A stretch of 64,000 bases of DNA from Demetria terragena DSM 11295 (GCF_000376825.1 NZ_AQXW01000001.1:1-64000), one strand, 5' to 3'; counted from the first letter of the stretch, positions 10,335-19,813 are shown. Translations and numbers: made by a program. The notes: generated by a model from the letters alone, not told the origin.

Positions 10335-11167
10335 CCTCGAGTAAGGCTGCGACCGAGACCGCCATCTCGGTGGCCGATTTGGCCCATTTGGATGAGGTCG
10401 GCACCGACGTCTTTCGGGCCCCGCCCCTCGCGACCGAACTGACGCGAACTTTCGGAGGCCAGGTGGCCGCCCAGGCAGTGGCCGCTGCGATGCGTACCGC
10501 GCCCGACCGGCGGATCAACTCATTGCATGCCTACTTCCTACGAGGAGGCAAACCCGACCAACCAGTGCGGGTCACGGTTGACCGAGTGCGCGACGGTAGG
10601 TCCTTCACGACACGGAGCGTGACCTGCTGGCAGGACGACGTGGAGATCTTCACCATGATCGCTTCTTTCCACGTCGGCGACGATGGGTTCAGCCACCAGC
10701 AGGTGGCGCCGAATGTCGTTTCACCAGAACGGATCTCGCCGGCAGGCGATACGGAACTGCCACGGAAATTGCGCGCCGAATGGGCGCTATGGGACCAGCG
10801 TCTTGTCCCGGCAGACGACGAGTCTTTTCCGCGCCGACGGCGCATGTGGATTCGCTACCGCGGCGAGATCGACGACGACCCGACAACCCACTTGGTGGGT
10901 CTGACGTTCATCAGCGATATGGGCATGGTCACCGCGGCCCACATCCAGCACCCGGATCAGCAATCCACCACGCAGAATGCCTCGCTTGACCATGCGGTGT
11001 GGTTTCACCGGCCAGCTCGAGTGGATGAATGGTTGCTGTTCGACCAGACCAGCCCGAGCGCAGAATCAGGACGAGCCTTCACCACCGCGTCGGTCTTCGA
11101 CACCTCCGGAATCCTCGTGGCGTCGATTACTCAGGAGGCCATGGTCCGCAGACTCCGGACCAACTGA
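10331..11167 (+). CDS. tesB: Acyl-CoA thioesterase II
   Basis: Double-hotdog thioesterase, 278 aa. The N-terminal hotdog has TFGGQVAAQAVAAA and SLHAYFLRGGKP; the C-terminal hotdog has ASLDHAVWFHRP with the Asp of the catalytic set, then GRAFTTASVFD and the C-terminal Gln motif TQEAMVRR. Hydrolyses acyl-CoA to free acid and CoA. It overlaps the acyl-CoA ligase by ATGA. Its 3' end runs 102 bp into the convergent LysR gene (11066-11167), an unusually long tail-to-tail overlap. Confidence 0.92.
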   Translation: MTSSKAATETAISVADLAHLDEVGTDVFRAPPLATELTRTFGGQVAAQAVAAAMRTAPDRRINSLHAYFLRGGKPDQPVRVTVDRVRDGRSFTTRSVTCWQDDVEIFTMIASFHVGDDGFSHQQVAPNVVSPERISPAGDTELPRKLRAEWALWDQRLVPADDESFPRRRRMWIRYRGEIDDDPTTHLVGLTFISDMGMVTAAHIQHPDQQSTTQNASLDHAVWFHRPARVDEWLLFDQTSPSAESGRAFTTASVFDTSGILVASITQEAMVRRLRTN

Positions 11168-12076
11168 CCCCGAGCGGCCTACCGAGGCGAGGGCGACCGC
11201 CTCCTCCTGGAAGGCTCGCGCCCACGGGCTGAGCAAGCCGGGGCGATGGACCATCGCGAGCACGAAGATGATCGTGGGCTCCATGAGCCGTACGGCGACG
11301 CCTGCCGGCGCATCGGCCACCTGCGACTCGGTGATCCAGCACATCACCCCGCCCTCGGCGATCAGCGGGAGCACCATCTGACGGTGCGTGGTGACCACTC
11401 CAAGCTGAGTCCGGCGGCCCGCGTGACGCAAGGCGGACTCGACCAGACTCCGAGACACCGCGCCAGCGTTGACCGCCACAACCGGGATGTTTGGAATGTC
11501 TTTGAACGACAAGGGATCTGGCAGCCCCGCCGCCACGGACGAAGGTAGCGCGAGATACATCGCGTCCTCCAGCAGTGGCTCGGCGACCAGCCCCTCGGCA
11601 ACCCGCAATCTCCCCTCGTCGTCGGTCTGGCAATAACCCAAGCCGAGGTCGACCGACCCAGAGCGCACCAGTCGAGCAAGTTCTGCCTCGGTCACGCATT
11701 CGCGCAATCGGAAGGTCACGCTTGGGAAGCGGCGGCGTACGCGCCCGACCACGTCGGGTAGCGGCGCGTTGAATGCCTGCGGGAGGGCAGCCACCTCCAG
11801 ATGCCCTCCGAACAGGCCGGCGTGCTCGGCGACCGAGGCTCGGGCGGTGGCCACATCGCGCACCAACCGACGCGCTGGCTCGATGAGTTCTCGGCCGGCA
11901 TCAGTCAAGACCATGCCTCGGGAGGATCGATGGAACAACGCATCGCCCAACTCGCGCTCCAGGGTGCGAATGGACTGCGACAGGGACGGCTGAGCCAGGC
12001 CTAGCGCCGTCGCGGCACGCGCGACCCCGCCGTGGTTGACCACGGCGAGGAAGTGCTCGGTCTGTCTCAGATTCAC
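11066..12076 (-). CDS. LysR-family transcriptional regulator
   Basis: 336 aa. The N-terminal winged helix-turn-helix reads VNLRQTEHFLAVVNHGGVAR, then LGLAQPSLSQSIRTLEREL and FHRSSRGMVLTDAGREL, the standard LysR signature. A periplasmic-binding-like effector domain follows from about residue 90. The GTG at 12076 is preferred, with GGAAGG 8 nt upstream. The last ~35 residues are charged, lack homologous character, and overlap tesB on the other strand. It stands head-to-head with a second LysR gene, 67 bp between starts, so each may control the pair. Confidence 0.9.
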   Translation of the reverse strand: MNLRQTEHFLAVVNHGGVARAATALGLAQPSLSQSIRTLERELGDALFHRSSRGMVLTDAGRELIEPARRLVRDVATARASVAEHAGLFGGHLEVAALPQAFNAPLPDVVGRVRRRFPSVTFRLRECVTEAELARLVRSGSVDLGLGYCQTDDEGRLRVAEGLVAEPLLEDAMYLALPSSVAAGLPDPLSFKDIPNIPVVAVNAGAVSRSLVESALRHAGRRTQLGVVTTHRQMVLPLIAEGGVMCWITESQVADAPAGVAVRLMEPTIIFVLAMVHRPGLLSPWARAFQEEAVALASVGRSGSVGPESADHGLLSNRRHEDSGGVEDRRGGEGSS

Positions 12077-12131
12077 CCGGACAACCTTCCACGGGATGGG
12101 TCGGGCTCGATGGGTCCTGGCGGGCGCGCCG

Positions 12132-12137
12132 TAGGAT
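12132..12137 (+). promoter_or_regulatory. -10 element of second LysR gene
   Basis: TAGGAT ends 6 nt before the GTG at 12144; no Shine-Dalgarno is present, as in leaderless transcripts. Confidence 0.45.
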
Positions 12138-12143
12138 CGGTCG

Positions 12144-13043
12144 GTGGACTCTCGCCACCTCGCCAACTTCTTGGCCGTCTTCGATTATGGCAGCGTCACT
12201 CGAGCGGCCGAGGCACTCTATATTGCCCAGCCTGCGCTATCCCAGTCGCTGCGTGCACTGGAAGATGAGCTCGGTGTCGCGCTGTTCCGCCGCACGCCCA
12301 AAGGTATGTCGCCCACGGGCGCTGGTCAGGCCCTGGTTGGGCCCGCACGGCAGGTGCTGGCGAGCACGTCCGAGATCGATCGGCTCATGGCGAGCCTGCG
12401 CACATTGCATCGTGGTCGACTCACGCTGGCGTGTCCGACCACGCTCGCCGAAGATCCGGCCGTCGCGCTCGTGGCGCGCTACCGCAGCGATTACCCGGGC
12501 CTGGTGGTGGACATCCGCGAGCCGGACCCCGGAGAGTCCGTGGCGACGATGCTGCTCCTCGGCAAGGCCGACCTCGGGATCGATCTGCTGCCGCACCATG
12601 AGCCGCGCCTTGCCGACCTCACACTGGGCTCACGGGAGGCGGTTCTGGCGTTGGCGCCTGGTGTTGAGTTCGCGGGCACGGAGATTGATCCCCAGGCAGC
12701 CGCCGACTTGCCGTTGGTGTGCGGGGCCTCCACCAGCGCCCTGCGTGCCGACCTTGAGGCCTGGTTCGCCGCCGCTGGCTGTGCGATGACAATCGCGGTC
12801 GAAACGGATCTGGAAGACCATCTTCATCGCTTCATCGCCAGTGGGGCAGGTTCGGGGTTCATCCCAGCGGACCGCGCGGCGGCAGCGACCCAGCAGGGTT
12901 TGCGGGTGGTCAGTCCGCGTCCGCGATTGCGTCACGATTTTGGTCTTCTGTGGCTCACGTCGAGCGCCTCGCGAGCCGCCCAGGCGATGGTTGACCAGGC
13001 CCGGGCGACCACCAATCGCAATCAGGATGCGGCGATACGCTGA
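12144..13043 (+). CDS. LysR-family transcriptional regulator
   Basis: 299 aa with the LysR helix-turn-helix at the N-terminus (LANFLAVFDYGSVTRAAEAL, IAQPALSQSLRALEDELG, FRRTPKGMSPTGAG) and an effector-binding domain after residue 90 (GRLTLACPTTL; ADLGIDLLPHHEP). It is about a third identical in its DNA-binding part to the divergent LysR neighbour, so the two may be an old duplication. The GTG start is 6 nt after TAGGAT. The 3' end overlaps the convergent MFS gene by 22 bp. Probable target: its own divergent promoter and/or the MFS carrier, which has an inverted repeat upstream (14385-14406). Confidence 0.9.
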   Translation: MDSRHLANFLAVFDYGSVTRAAEALYIAQPALSQSLRALEDELGVALFRRTPKGMSPTGAGQALVGPARQVLASTSEIDRLMASLRTLHRGRLTLACPTTLAEDPAVALVARYRSDYPGLVVDIREPDPGESVATMLLLGKADLGIDLLPHHEPRLADLTLGSREAVLALAPGVEFAGTEIDPQAAADLPLVCGASTSALRADLEAWFAAAGCAMTIAVETDLEDHLHRFIASGAGSGFIPADRAAAATQQGLRVVSPRPRLRHDFGLLWLTSSASRAAQAMVDQARATTNRNQDAAIR

Positions 13044-14350
13044 TTCGCCTCCGCTAGCACGTCTCTGTCCCGCTCGGGATAGGCGGTGAGGTGGAGCAAT
13101 ACGCCACCTGCCGCGCTGGCCAGGCCGAAGACCATGAAGGCCAGGCCGTACCCCTCCACTGGCGTGTCCGCCCCATCCACCAGCATCCCTGTCAGCCAGG
13201 GCCCCACCAGGCCACCGGTCGTGTAGATCGCGACGAATAACCCCACGATCGAGGCGACCTGACGGTCCGGAGCGATGTAGGAGACGACCGCGATCATGAG
13301 TGGGAAGGCGAGCACAGCCATGCCGTAACCGACCACCACGAGTGCCAGCGGGAACGCCGAACCCGGCACGAACGGAATCGCGACGAGCATGAGTCCGCCG
13401 ATGGTCATCACGACCGCCGAGATAGAGATCCGGCTAGCGCGCTCGGTCGCGCCCTTGGCCGACAACCGATCCGCCACGTACGAGCCGAGCAACATGATCG
13501 CCATGCCGGACACGCTGGGCAGGGCAAACAACAGACCCGAGTTGACCCGGCTGTATCCCAGGCCCTCTTCAAGGTAAGACGGCAGCCAGGTCAAGATCAC
13601 GGCGACCTGGGCATACAACGCGAACATCCCGAGCAGCCCGCCCCAAAATGTTGGCCGCTTCATCACCATCAGCAGGGGTACGCCGCGCCGCTGTCCCTGC
13701 TTCAGCGCCGCCGCACGTGCGGCCCGCGCAGCGTAGGGACCCTCTTTGCCGATCAGCAGCCAGACGGCGGTCCAGACCAAACCGACGATGGCCATCGCGA
13801 CGAAGGCGGCCTTCCAGCCCCAGGCCGCGACGATCAACGTCAGGGCAGGCGCGAGCGCGATCTTGGCGATCGACGTTCCGGAGGTGATGAACGCGGCGGG
13901 CAGTCCACGCTTCTGCGCCGGGAACCAACTGAACGCGATGCCGTTGCACATGGCCGACGCGGGCCCCTCGAAGAAGCCGAGCATCAGGCGACTGGCGAGG
14001 ACACCCGCGAAGGACGCCGCGATCAACACGGGCAACTGGGCGATCGACCAGGTCACTGCGAGCACGGCTAGCCCAATGGTGAGGTGCAGTCGGTCGGCGA
14101 TGAGGCTGCCGACCAGGGCGGTCACTAGGAAGGTGGCATAGAACGCCGATCCCATGAAACCGATGTCGGCGTTGGTCAGCCCGATGTCCTCGGCCATCGG
14201 CCGGGCCACGATGCCAAGCACCGCCTTGTCGGCGAAGCTGATGGCCGCGAGCAGCGTAACCATGATGGTGATGCTCCAGGCGCGTCGTGGCTCAAGGACG
14301 ACCTCACCGTTCGGATCCAGCACCTCGGGGGCTTTGTCGGCGATCGCCAT
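13022..14350 (-). CDS. MFS transporter
   Basis: 442 aa with about twelve hydrophobic segments. The first carries SFADKAVLGIVARPMAEDIG, a form typical of anion:cation symporter-type MFS carriers of organic acids. VADRLSAKGATERASR lies in the loop after helix 8. The ATG at 14350 is chosen because GGAGG lies 8 nt upstream. A perfect 7-bp inverted repeat lies 35-56 bp upstream of the start. With acyl-CoA genes and two LysR regulators nearby, an organic-acid substrate is plausible but not shown. Confidence 0.88.
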   Translation of the reverse strand: MAIADKAPEVLDPNGEVVLEPRRAWSITIMVTLLAAISFADKAVLGIVARPMAEDIGLTNADIGFMGSAFYATFLVTALVGSLIADRLHLTIGLAVLAVTWSIAQLPVLIAASFAGVLASRLMLGFFEGPASAMCNGIAFSWFPAQKRGLPAAFITSGTSIAKIALAPALTLIVAAWGWKAAFVAMAIVGLVWTAVWLLIGKEGPYAARAARAAALKQGQRRGVPLLMVMKRPTFWGGLLGMFALYAQVAVILTWLPSYLEEGLGYSRVNSGLLFALPSVSGMAIMLLGSYVADRLSAKGATERASRISISAVVMTIGGLMLVAIPFVPGSAFPLALVVVGYGMAVLAFPLMIAVVSYIAPDRQVASIVGLFVAIYTTGGLVGPWLTGMLVDGADTPVEGYGLAFMVFGLASAAGGVLLHLTAYPERDRDVLAEANQRIAAS

Positions 14351-14384
14351 GAGCGCTCCTCCACATCGAGTAATGCCTCGCAAA

Positions 14385-14406
14385 CTATGTGGTGGAGGTC
14401 ACATAG
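14385..14406. promoter_or_regulatory. Candidate operator upstream of MFS gene
   Basis: CTATGTG and CACATAG form a perfect 7-bp inverted repeat separated by 8 bp. Its position 35 bp before the MFS start fits a repressor or activator site; LysR, GntR or similar dimers could bind it. Confidence 0.45.
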
Positions 14407-14488
14407 GGCCAAGACGCGCCATCAGTCTCGGAGAGAGGCTGCGCTTATGGCTCTATCGGGTTGCAGAACGGACGCGATGGTCGGCTGG

Positions 14489-15481
14489 TCAGTAGTGCAG
14501 GCCGATCTGAGCGCGTACCTCATCCATCGTGCGCATGATGGCCAGCGACTCAGCGAGCGGCATCGCTGGCGACTCCCGCAGCCCGGCTCGAAGGCAGCGC
14601 ATCACCTCAGCGGCTTCCAGGTGCAGTCCGGTCCCCGGCACCTGCTGGTCGAATTCCTCGATCACCTCGTCGTGCCGATCGATCACCCGAAAACTGGTCG
14701 GCGCATAGAAGGTCCGGTCGATCTCGATCCGTGCGTGGGTGCCATTGATTGCCGCGCGATTGCCGGTGACGGCGGCCAGCGTGCAGGTCAATACCGCCTG
14801 GGCGCCGCCCTCGTAGCGCAGCAGGGCCGAGGTCTGGGCATCGACCCCGGTGAAGGCCGGGTCGCTCACCGCGACGACTGAGGTCGGCGCGCCGAGCACC
14901 ATGGAGGCGAAGGACACCGGATAGATGCCCAGATCCAGAAGTGCGCCACCTCCGAGCTTGGGGTCGAACAATCGGGACTGCGCGTCCTCCTCAAACCATT
15001 GGCCGTGCTCGGCGGTCACTGACACGACCCGGCCAAGCGTGCCCGCCTGCAGGATCTCCCGCACCCGCGTGATGTGTGGGAGGAACCTGGTCCACATGGC
15101 CTCCATCAGGAAGGTGCCGCGCCGTGCCGCCGCGTCAATCAGTTCGTGGGCCTGGGCGGCGTCCATGGTCATCGGCTTCTCCACCAACACGCCTTTTCCG
15201 GCCTCAATCGCCTGCAGGGCGACCTCATGATGAGCCGGATGCGGGGTGGCGACATAGACCACGTCGACGTCAGGGTCGTTGACCAGCGACCGGTACGTGT
15301 CGTGCTGGTTCGGGATGCCGAACTCCTCGGCGAAGCGCTGCGCCGAGTCGGCCGTACGCGACCCGACGGCCACGACGTGTGCGTCCGGGAGGTGCTGGAG
15401 GTCGCGGACGAAGGATCGCGCGATCCCACCCGTCGCGGCGATTCCCCAGCGGACAGGACGATCAGCATCTGCGGCGGTCAT
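14489..15481 (-). CDS. Gfo/Idh/MocA family NAD(P)-dependent oxidoreductase
   Basis: 330 aa. N-terminal Rossmann domain with WGIAATGGIARSFVRDL and VVAVGSRT; then the family's EKPMTM motif near residue 100, containing the catalytic Lys. The C-terminal half (GGGALLDLGIYPVSFASMVLG) fits the subgroup with trans-1,2-dihydrodiol dehydrogenase and D-xylose 1-dehydrogenase, which oxidise sugars or cyclic diols. No sugar operon surrounds it, so the substrate is unknown. The ATG start lies 6 nt after a TAGTCT hexamer. Confidence 0.9.
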   Translation of the reverse strand: MTAADADRPVRWGIAATGGIARSFVRDLQHLPDAHVVAVGSRTADSAQRFAEEFGIPNQHDTYRSLVNDPDVDVVYVATPHPAHHEVALQAIEAGKGVLVEKPMTMDAAQAHELIDAAARRGTFLMEAMWTRFLPHITRVREILQAGTLGRVVSVTAEHGQWFEEDAQSRLFDPKLGGGALLDLGIYPVSFASMVLGAPTSVVAVSDPAFTGVDAQTSALLRYEGGAQAVLTCTLAAVTGNRAAINGTHARIEIDRTFYAPTSFRVIDRHDEVIEEFDQQVPGTGLHLEAAEVMRCLRAGLRESPAMPLAESLAIMRTMDEVRAQIGLHY

Positions 15482-15487
15482 CCCGGC

Positions 15488-15493
15488 AGACTA
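15488..15493 (-). promoter_or_regulatory. -10 element of Gfo/Idh gene
   Basis: TAGTCT ends 6 nt before the ATG at 15481, with no ribosome binding site between: leaderless pattern. Confidence 0.45.
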
Positions 15494-15506
15494 GCGGTGC
15501 GCCTGC

Positions 15507-16136
15507 TCAGCCTCGGCGGACTGTCGTGACCAGGTGCGTACGGCTCGGGCTGGGCGGCACAGAGGAGAACCCGAAGCGACACGGCGGATCAACCGGCGCC
15601 AAATCGCCGAGGTCGGCATCCGCCCAGGTGCCAGTCACCGACACGACCGCATGGATGTCCGTGGCGCCGTAGCACTCCCGCCGACCGCCACCGGCAGTCC
15701 CTCGAGTTCGCACGCCCCGCAAGAACATTCGCGCGATGGGGTCGGTGACGGCACACCACGCTGGCGCGGTGGCGACCTGCCGCGGCACGAGGCGGAGAAT
15801 TCGCCCGAGGGGCGTGCGCTTCCCATACCCGACGTGCACGTTCAGACTTTTAGACCGAAGGGTGAAGCCCGAGGCAACGCCCTCGAGCTCGATATCCTCG
15901 ATCCGGACCTCATCGAACGTATAGGTCGCAGCCACGAAGTCGGCCACCCGCGGGTGTGGCGCGAGCAACACCCGGTGACCATCGGCGTCCTCCACCATCA
16001 CGTCGGCGAAGTCTCCCCACGGGCTCTCGCGCCAGTGCCCGACGACCAAACGCACACCCGTCGTCGTGCCGACACCGGTAATGGTCCCGATGAATCGGTC
16101 ACCTGTTGTCGTGGGCCGCGCCCGCCAATTCCGCAC
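15507..16136 (-). CDS. Hypothetical protein coupled to HAD phosphatase
   Basis: 209 aa, not recognised. It begins with a GTG immediately after the HAD gene's TGA, so it is translated from the same message. It has a mixed beta-rich pattern with many Val/Thr residues and no signal peptide or membrane segment. Visible stretches include TTTGVRLVVGHWRESPWGDFA, then VLLAPHPRVADFVAATYTFD, then a basic YGKRTPLGRILRLVPR. The beginning resembles short actinobacterial proteins of unknown function. No function is assigned. Confidence 0.65.
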   Translation of the reverse strand: MRNWRARPTTTGDRFIGTITGVGTTTGVRLVVGHWRESPWGDFADVMVEDADGHRVLLAPHPRVADFVAATYTFDEVRIEDIELEGVASGFTLRSKSLNVHVGYGKRTPLGRILRLVPRQVATAPAWCAVTDPIARMFLRGVRTRGTAGGGRRECYGATDIHAVVSVTGTWADADLGDLAPVDPPCRFGFSSVPPSPSRTHLVTTVRRG

Positions 16137-16934
16137 TCAGGCGGGTGCGAATTCGTCGATCAGCGGCACGACGTCCGCAATGGACTCACACACCCGCGTC
16201 GGCACGAAGGGGTGCCGTTCGACATCGGCTGGTCGCGTCGAACCACTCAGCACCAGGATCGTGCGCAGCCCAGCCTCCAGGCCGCTGACCACATCGGTGT
16301 CCATCCGGTCGCCGATCATCACCGTGGTCTCGCTATGCGCATCGATGCGGTTCAGTGCACTGCGCATCATCAAGGGATTGGGCTTGCCGACGTAATACGG
16401 GTCCACCCCCGTCGCCTTGGTGATGAGAGCGGCGATCGAGCCGGTGGCTGGCAGCGACCCTTCGGTCGAAGGCCCGGTAGCGTCCGGATTCGTGGCGATA
16501 AAACGAGCACCGGCCTCGATCAGCCGAATCGCCCGGGTGATCGCCTCGAACGAGTAGGTCCGCGTCTCGCCCAGGACGACGTAATCAGGCTGCCGGTCGG
16601 ACAGCACATAACCCACGTCGTGCAGGGCAGTGGTCAAACCGGACTCACCCAGGACGTACGCCGACCCACCTGATCGCTGGTCATCCAAGAACTGTGCCGT
16701 CGCAAGCGCCGAGGTCCAGATGGCCTTCTCCGGGATATCAATGCCGGAGTTGGACAACCGAGCGCGCAGGTCGCGTGGCGTAAAGATCGAGTTGTTCGTC
16801 AGGACGAGGTAGCGCCTGCCGGTCTCTTGCAACCGAGCCAGGAAGTCAGCAGCTCCCGGAATGGCCGACTCCTCGTGCACGAGGACACCGTCCATATCCG
16901 TCAACCAGCACTCCACCGGCTTACGCGTCGTCAT
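16137..16934 (-). CDS. HAD-superfamily IIA sugar phosphatase (NagD-like)
   Basis: 265 aa. Motif I is LTDMDGVL (nucleophile and acid Asp), motif II LTNNS, the conserved Lys lies in VGKPNP, and motif IV is MIGDRMDTDV. The cap lies between motifs II and III, as in NagD/PGP-type enzymes that dephosphorylate small phosphoesters such as sugar or glycerol phosphates. I chose ATG 16934 (MTTRKPVECWLTDMDG) because GAGGA precedes it; the open frame further upstream lies over icd and has no homologous character. It lies 11 nt downstream of icd, so it may be part of the icd message. Confidence 0.9.
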   Translation of the reverse strand: MTTRKPVECWLTDMDGVLVHEESAIPGAADFLARLQETGRRYLVLTNNSIFTPRDLRARLSNSGIDIPEKAIWTSALATAQFLDDQRSGGSAYVLGESGLTTALHDVGYVLSDRQPDYVVLGETRTYSFEAITRAIRLIEAGARFIATNPDATGPSTEGSLPATGSIAALITKATGVDPYYVGKPNPLMMRSALNRIDAHSETTVMIGDRMDTDVVSGLEAGLRTILVLSGSTRPADVERHPFVPTRVCESIADVVPLIDEFAPA

Positions 16935-16945
16935 GGGATCCTCGC

Positions 16946-18163
16946 TCAGGCCATTTCCTTCTGGAGGTTTTCGTCGATGGCCGCCAAGAAGTCCTCGGTG
17001 TTGAGGAAGGCCTGATCCGGCCCGATCAGCAGCGCAAGATCCTTGGTCATCTTGCCCTCCTCGACCGTCTCGATGCAGACCCGCTCCAGCGTCTCGGCGA
17101 ACTGAGTGACCTCGGGAGTCCCGTCCAACTTGCCACGGTGAGCCAGACCCCTGGTCCACGCAAAAATCGACGCGATCGGGTTGGTCGAGGTCGGCTTGCC
17201 CTGCTGGTGCTGGCGGTAATGGCGAGTCACCGTTCCGTGGGCAGCCTCCGCCTCGACGGTCTTGCCGTCAGGCGACATCAGCACCGAGGTCATCAGACCC
17301 AACGAGCCGAAACCCTGTGCCACCGTGTCGGATTGGACGTCGCCGTCGTAGTTCTTGCAGGCCCAGACATAGCCGCCCTCCCACTTCAGCGAGGCGGCAA
17401 CCATGTCGTCGATGAGTCGGTGCTCGTAGGTCAAACCGAGCGCCTCAAACTTGTCCTTGAACTCGGTGTCGAACACTTCCTGGAAGATGTCCTTAAAGGC
17501 ACCGTCATAGGCCTTGAGGATCGTGTTCTTGGTCGACAAGTAGACCGGCACCTTGCGCTGCAGACCGTAGTTGAGCGAGGCCCGGGCGAAGTCGCGGATT
17601 GAGTCGTTGTAGTTGTACATCCCCATGGCAACGCCACCGTCGGGTCCAAACTCGGTGACCTCGTAGGTCTGCGCTTCGCCACCGTCAGAGGGCTCATACG
17701 AGATGGTCAACTTACCGGCGCCAGGGACCTTGAAGTTCTGGGTCTTGTACTGGTCGCCGTGGGCGTGGCGGCCGATGATGATCGGCTTGGTCCACCCCGG
17801 GACCAAGCGGGGCACGTTGCTGATGATGATCGGCTCACGGAAGATCACGCCGCCCAAGATGTTGCGGATTGTGCCGTTAGGGCTCTTCCACATCTCTTTG
17901 AGCCCGAATTCTTCCACCCGGGCCTCGTCCGGGGTGATCGTGGCGCACTTGACGCCCACGCCGTATTTCTTGATGGCCTCTGCCGAGTCGACCGTGATCT
18001 GGTCGTCGGTCGCGTCGCGGCTTTCGATACCCAGGTCGTAGTACTTCAAGTCAACATCGAGGTACGGGTGAATCAGGCGATCCTTGATGAACGTCCAGAT
18101 GATGCGCGTCATCTCGTCACCGTCGAGTTCGACGATCGGGTTCTTGACCTGAATTTTCTGCAT
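16946..18163 (-). CDS. icd: NADP-dependent isocitrate dehydrogenase
   Basis: 405 aa homodimeric enzyme of the eukaryote-like type, oxidatively decarboxylating isocitrate to 2-oxoglutarate. Conserved tracts: [13 protein letters not shown] at the N-terminus, [33 protein letters not shown] and [15 protein letters not shown]. The ATG at 18163 (MQKIQVKNP) has AGGAG 10 nt upstream; a longer upstream frame adds no conserved sequence. TCA companions sdh, mdh and suc lie elsewhere in the window. Confidence 0.97.
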   Translation of the reverse strand: MQKIQVKNPIVELDGDEMTRIIWTFIKDRLIHPYLDVDLKYYDLGIESRDATDDQITVDSAEAIKKYGVGVKCATITPDEARVEEFGLKEMWKSPNGTIRNILGGVIFREPIIISNVPRLVPGWTKPIIIGRHAHGDQYKTQNFKVPGAGKLTISYEPSDGGEAQTYEVTEFGPDGGVAMGMYNYNDSIRDFARASLNYGLQRKVPVYLSTKNTILKAYDGAFKDIFQEVFDTEFKDKFEALGLTYEHRLIDDMVAASLKWEGGYVWACKNYDGDVQSDTVAQGFGSLGLMTSVLMSPDGKTVEAEAAHGTVTRHYRQHQQGKPTSTNPIASIFAWTRGLAHRGKLDGTPEVTQFAETLERVCIETVEEGKMTKDLALLIGPDQAFLNTEDFLAAIDENLQKEMA

Positions 18164-18428
18164 GTGTGGATTGCTCCTGTGGGAACGAGGCTTTTCGGGT
18201 GGCGCGATGGGTCCGAGCACCGCTGTCAGCCTATCGTTTGGGGCTCTGCACGCTCTCAGGAGGCCATCCCTGTCGACGTTATCGACCTGATATCAGCATT
18301 GTCGCCTCCGAACTCCCCATTTCCGTCGGAGACTCGATACCCTTTCTGTGCACGGTGTTCACAGTCCAGGGCAGGGACGGAAGGAACGACATGCACTTTT
18401 CAGGCCGTCGGCCAACAGGAGGTCGACC
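18164..18428. other. Divergent icd / TetR intergenic region
   Basis: 265 bp holding both promoters. It contains the palindrome at 18346-18364 and a shorter one, CTGATATCAG (18287-18296). I could not place -10/-35 pairs with confidence. Confidence 0.4.
18346..18364. promoter_or_regulatory. Imperfect palindrome upstream of TetR gene
   Basis: CTGTGCACGGTGTTCACAG matches its own reverse complement at 14 of 19 positions, with perfect CTGTG/CACAG ends. It is 65 bp before the TetR start, where autoregulatory TetR operators usually lie. Its centre (ACGGTGTTCA) recurs at 44755-44764. Confidence 0.35.
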
Positions 18429-19139
18429 ATGACACGCGTACGTTCGGCGGGAGCCTACTCCCGCGCACAGCGCCGCCACCTTGAAACCGTTGAAGAGGTC
18501 AAGGAAATTGCGCGCGAGCGCCTTGTCGAAGATGGTCTCTCCGGACTGTCACTGCGTGCGATCGCACGCGACATGGGAGTGGTTCCGTCCGCTCTCTACC
18601 GCTACTTTCCCAGCCATGGACACCTGCTCGATGCCATCGCCGACGACGCCGCAGCGTCCATGCTCGACTACGTCGAACAGGCGATTGCAGCCCGCCCAGA
18701 AGACGACCATGTCGGCCGCTGGCTCGATGGCCTACGGGCCTACCGCCGGTGGGCGCTTGAGCACACGCCAGGCTATTCGCTCAACTTTGGCGACCTGTCC
18801 GGCGAACGTTCCGGCTCGGGGGACCCGGATGCCGTCGTGCGTCGACTCATCGAGATTATCGGCGCGGTCGTGGCGAATGCTGGCGCGGCGGGGGCACTGG
18901 ACGACGTACGGATCGGCATCGTTCGCCAGTTGGTGAGCCACCTGGACGAGAACTATGACGAGAGCGAGCAGACGCCCGCACACGTCATGGCCTCGGCCTT
19001 ATCTGCGTGGTCAGCGGTGCACGGCACAGTGGCCCTTGAAGTCAGCGGCCGCATCCCCGATTTGGGAATCGACCCTGACGACTACTTCGAGGCTCAACTA
19101 GTCGGCATCTCCCGCGCCATTGGCTTTCGGCTGAACTAA
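18429..19139 (+). CDS. TetR/AcrR-family regulator
   Basis: 236 aa. The helix-turn-helix is at residues about 15-60 (VKEIARERLVEDGLSGLSLR, DMGVVPSALYRYFPSHGHLL). The C-terminal ligand domain resembles the WHG type (ALSAWSAVHGTVALE). The ATG at 18429 has AGGAGG 6 nt upstream. Its target is unknown; a palindrome lies 65 bp upstream. The 3' end overlaps the convergent 19098-19673 gene by 42 bp. Confidence 0.92.
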   Translation: MTRVRSAGAYSRAQRRHLETVEEVKEIARERLVEDGLSGLSLRAIARDMGVVPSALYRYFPSHGHLLDAIADDAAASMLDYVEQAIAARPEDDHVGRWLDGLRAYRRWALEHTPGYSLNFGDLSGERSGSGDPDAVVRRLIEIIGAVVANAGAAGALDDVRIGIVRQLVSHLDENYDESEQTPAHVMASALSAWSAVHGTVALEVSGRIPDLGIDPDDYFEAQLVGISRAIGFRLN

Positions 19140-19673
19140 CAACAAGCTCCGTGCCGTCTCGCTCGCTCCGCGAGCGGGACGGGCCGGGTGCGGGAAACTT
19201 AGCGCCGCTTGGACCATGGCGTACATCACCGGGAGTAACGGCACCAGAGTCGGTGCGTCGTGCTCGGCGTAGAACTCCAAGACCCATCGCGTGGCATCCG
19301 GTGCGTACCCACCGACCACGAGGATCTCAGCCATCTCACTGGAGGCCAGTCGCCGTTGCAGGGCTGCGGGCCCGGTCATCGCGTTCGCATGGAGACCGAA
19401 ACCGTCGACCACCGGTCCGAGGCGTAGGTCAAATTCAGCGTCAGGCGGAGTGACGGGGCGCAGCATGTGACGGTGGACCAGATGGGGCTGGCCGGCCGGC
19501 TCATCACTAAACGCACTCCAACCGGGCAGGTCTAAGCCCTGCGCCACCAGGTCAGCCACGACGGCCAGCCGGTCGCGGGTTGAGTCGCGCTCCATCCGGT
19601 CGAGCGCATGAAGCCCGCGATGAAGAACGGCCGCGTGAAGGTGCGGATCAGGCGGTACGTCTCGTGTTGGCAT
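19098..19673 (-). CDS. Hypothetical protein (maleylpyruvate-isomerase-like layout not established)
   Basis: 191 aa, no assignment. It starts with an ATG preceded by AAGGAGG. It has a His-rich N-terminus (DPHLHAAVLHRGLHALDRM), a middle with RHMLRPVTPPDAEFDLRLGP, and an Ala/Leu-rich C-terminal half with LVPLLPVMYAMVQAALSF, possibly a buried helix. No signal peptide. The tail overlaps the TetR gene by 42 bp. Codon use and ribosome binding site support a real gene. Confidence 0.6.
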   Translation of the reverse strand: MPTRDVPPDPHLHAAVLHRGLHALDRMERDSTRDRLAVVADLVAQGLDLPGWSAFSDEPAGQPHLVHRHMLRPVTPPDAEFDLRLGPVVDGFGLHANAMTGPAALQRRLASSEMAEILVVGGYAPDATRWVLEFYAEHDAPTLVPLLPVMYAMVQAALSFPHPARPARGASETARSLLLVQPKANGAGDAD

Positions 19674-19813
19674 GCCCCTCCTTCACATCGCCCGCCTTGA
19701 CGGTACGCCCCCGCGCACTGATGTACCGGCGTTCTCACCGGAATCGTTGGGAAACCCCAACTGCGGCACACGCTATCGCCAACGTTCCACCGGCCGCTAC
19801 GGACCGCCAGGAC

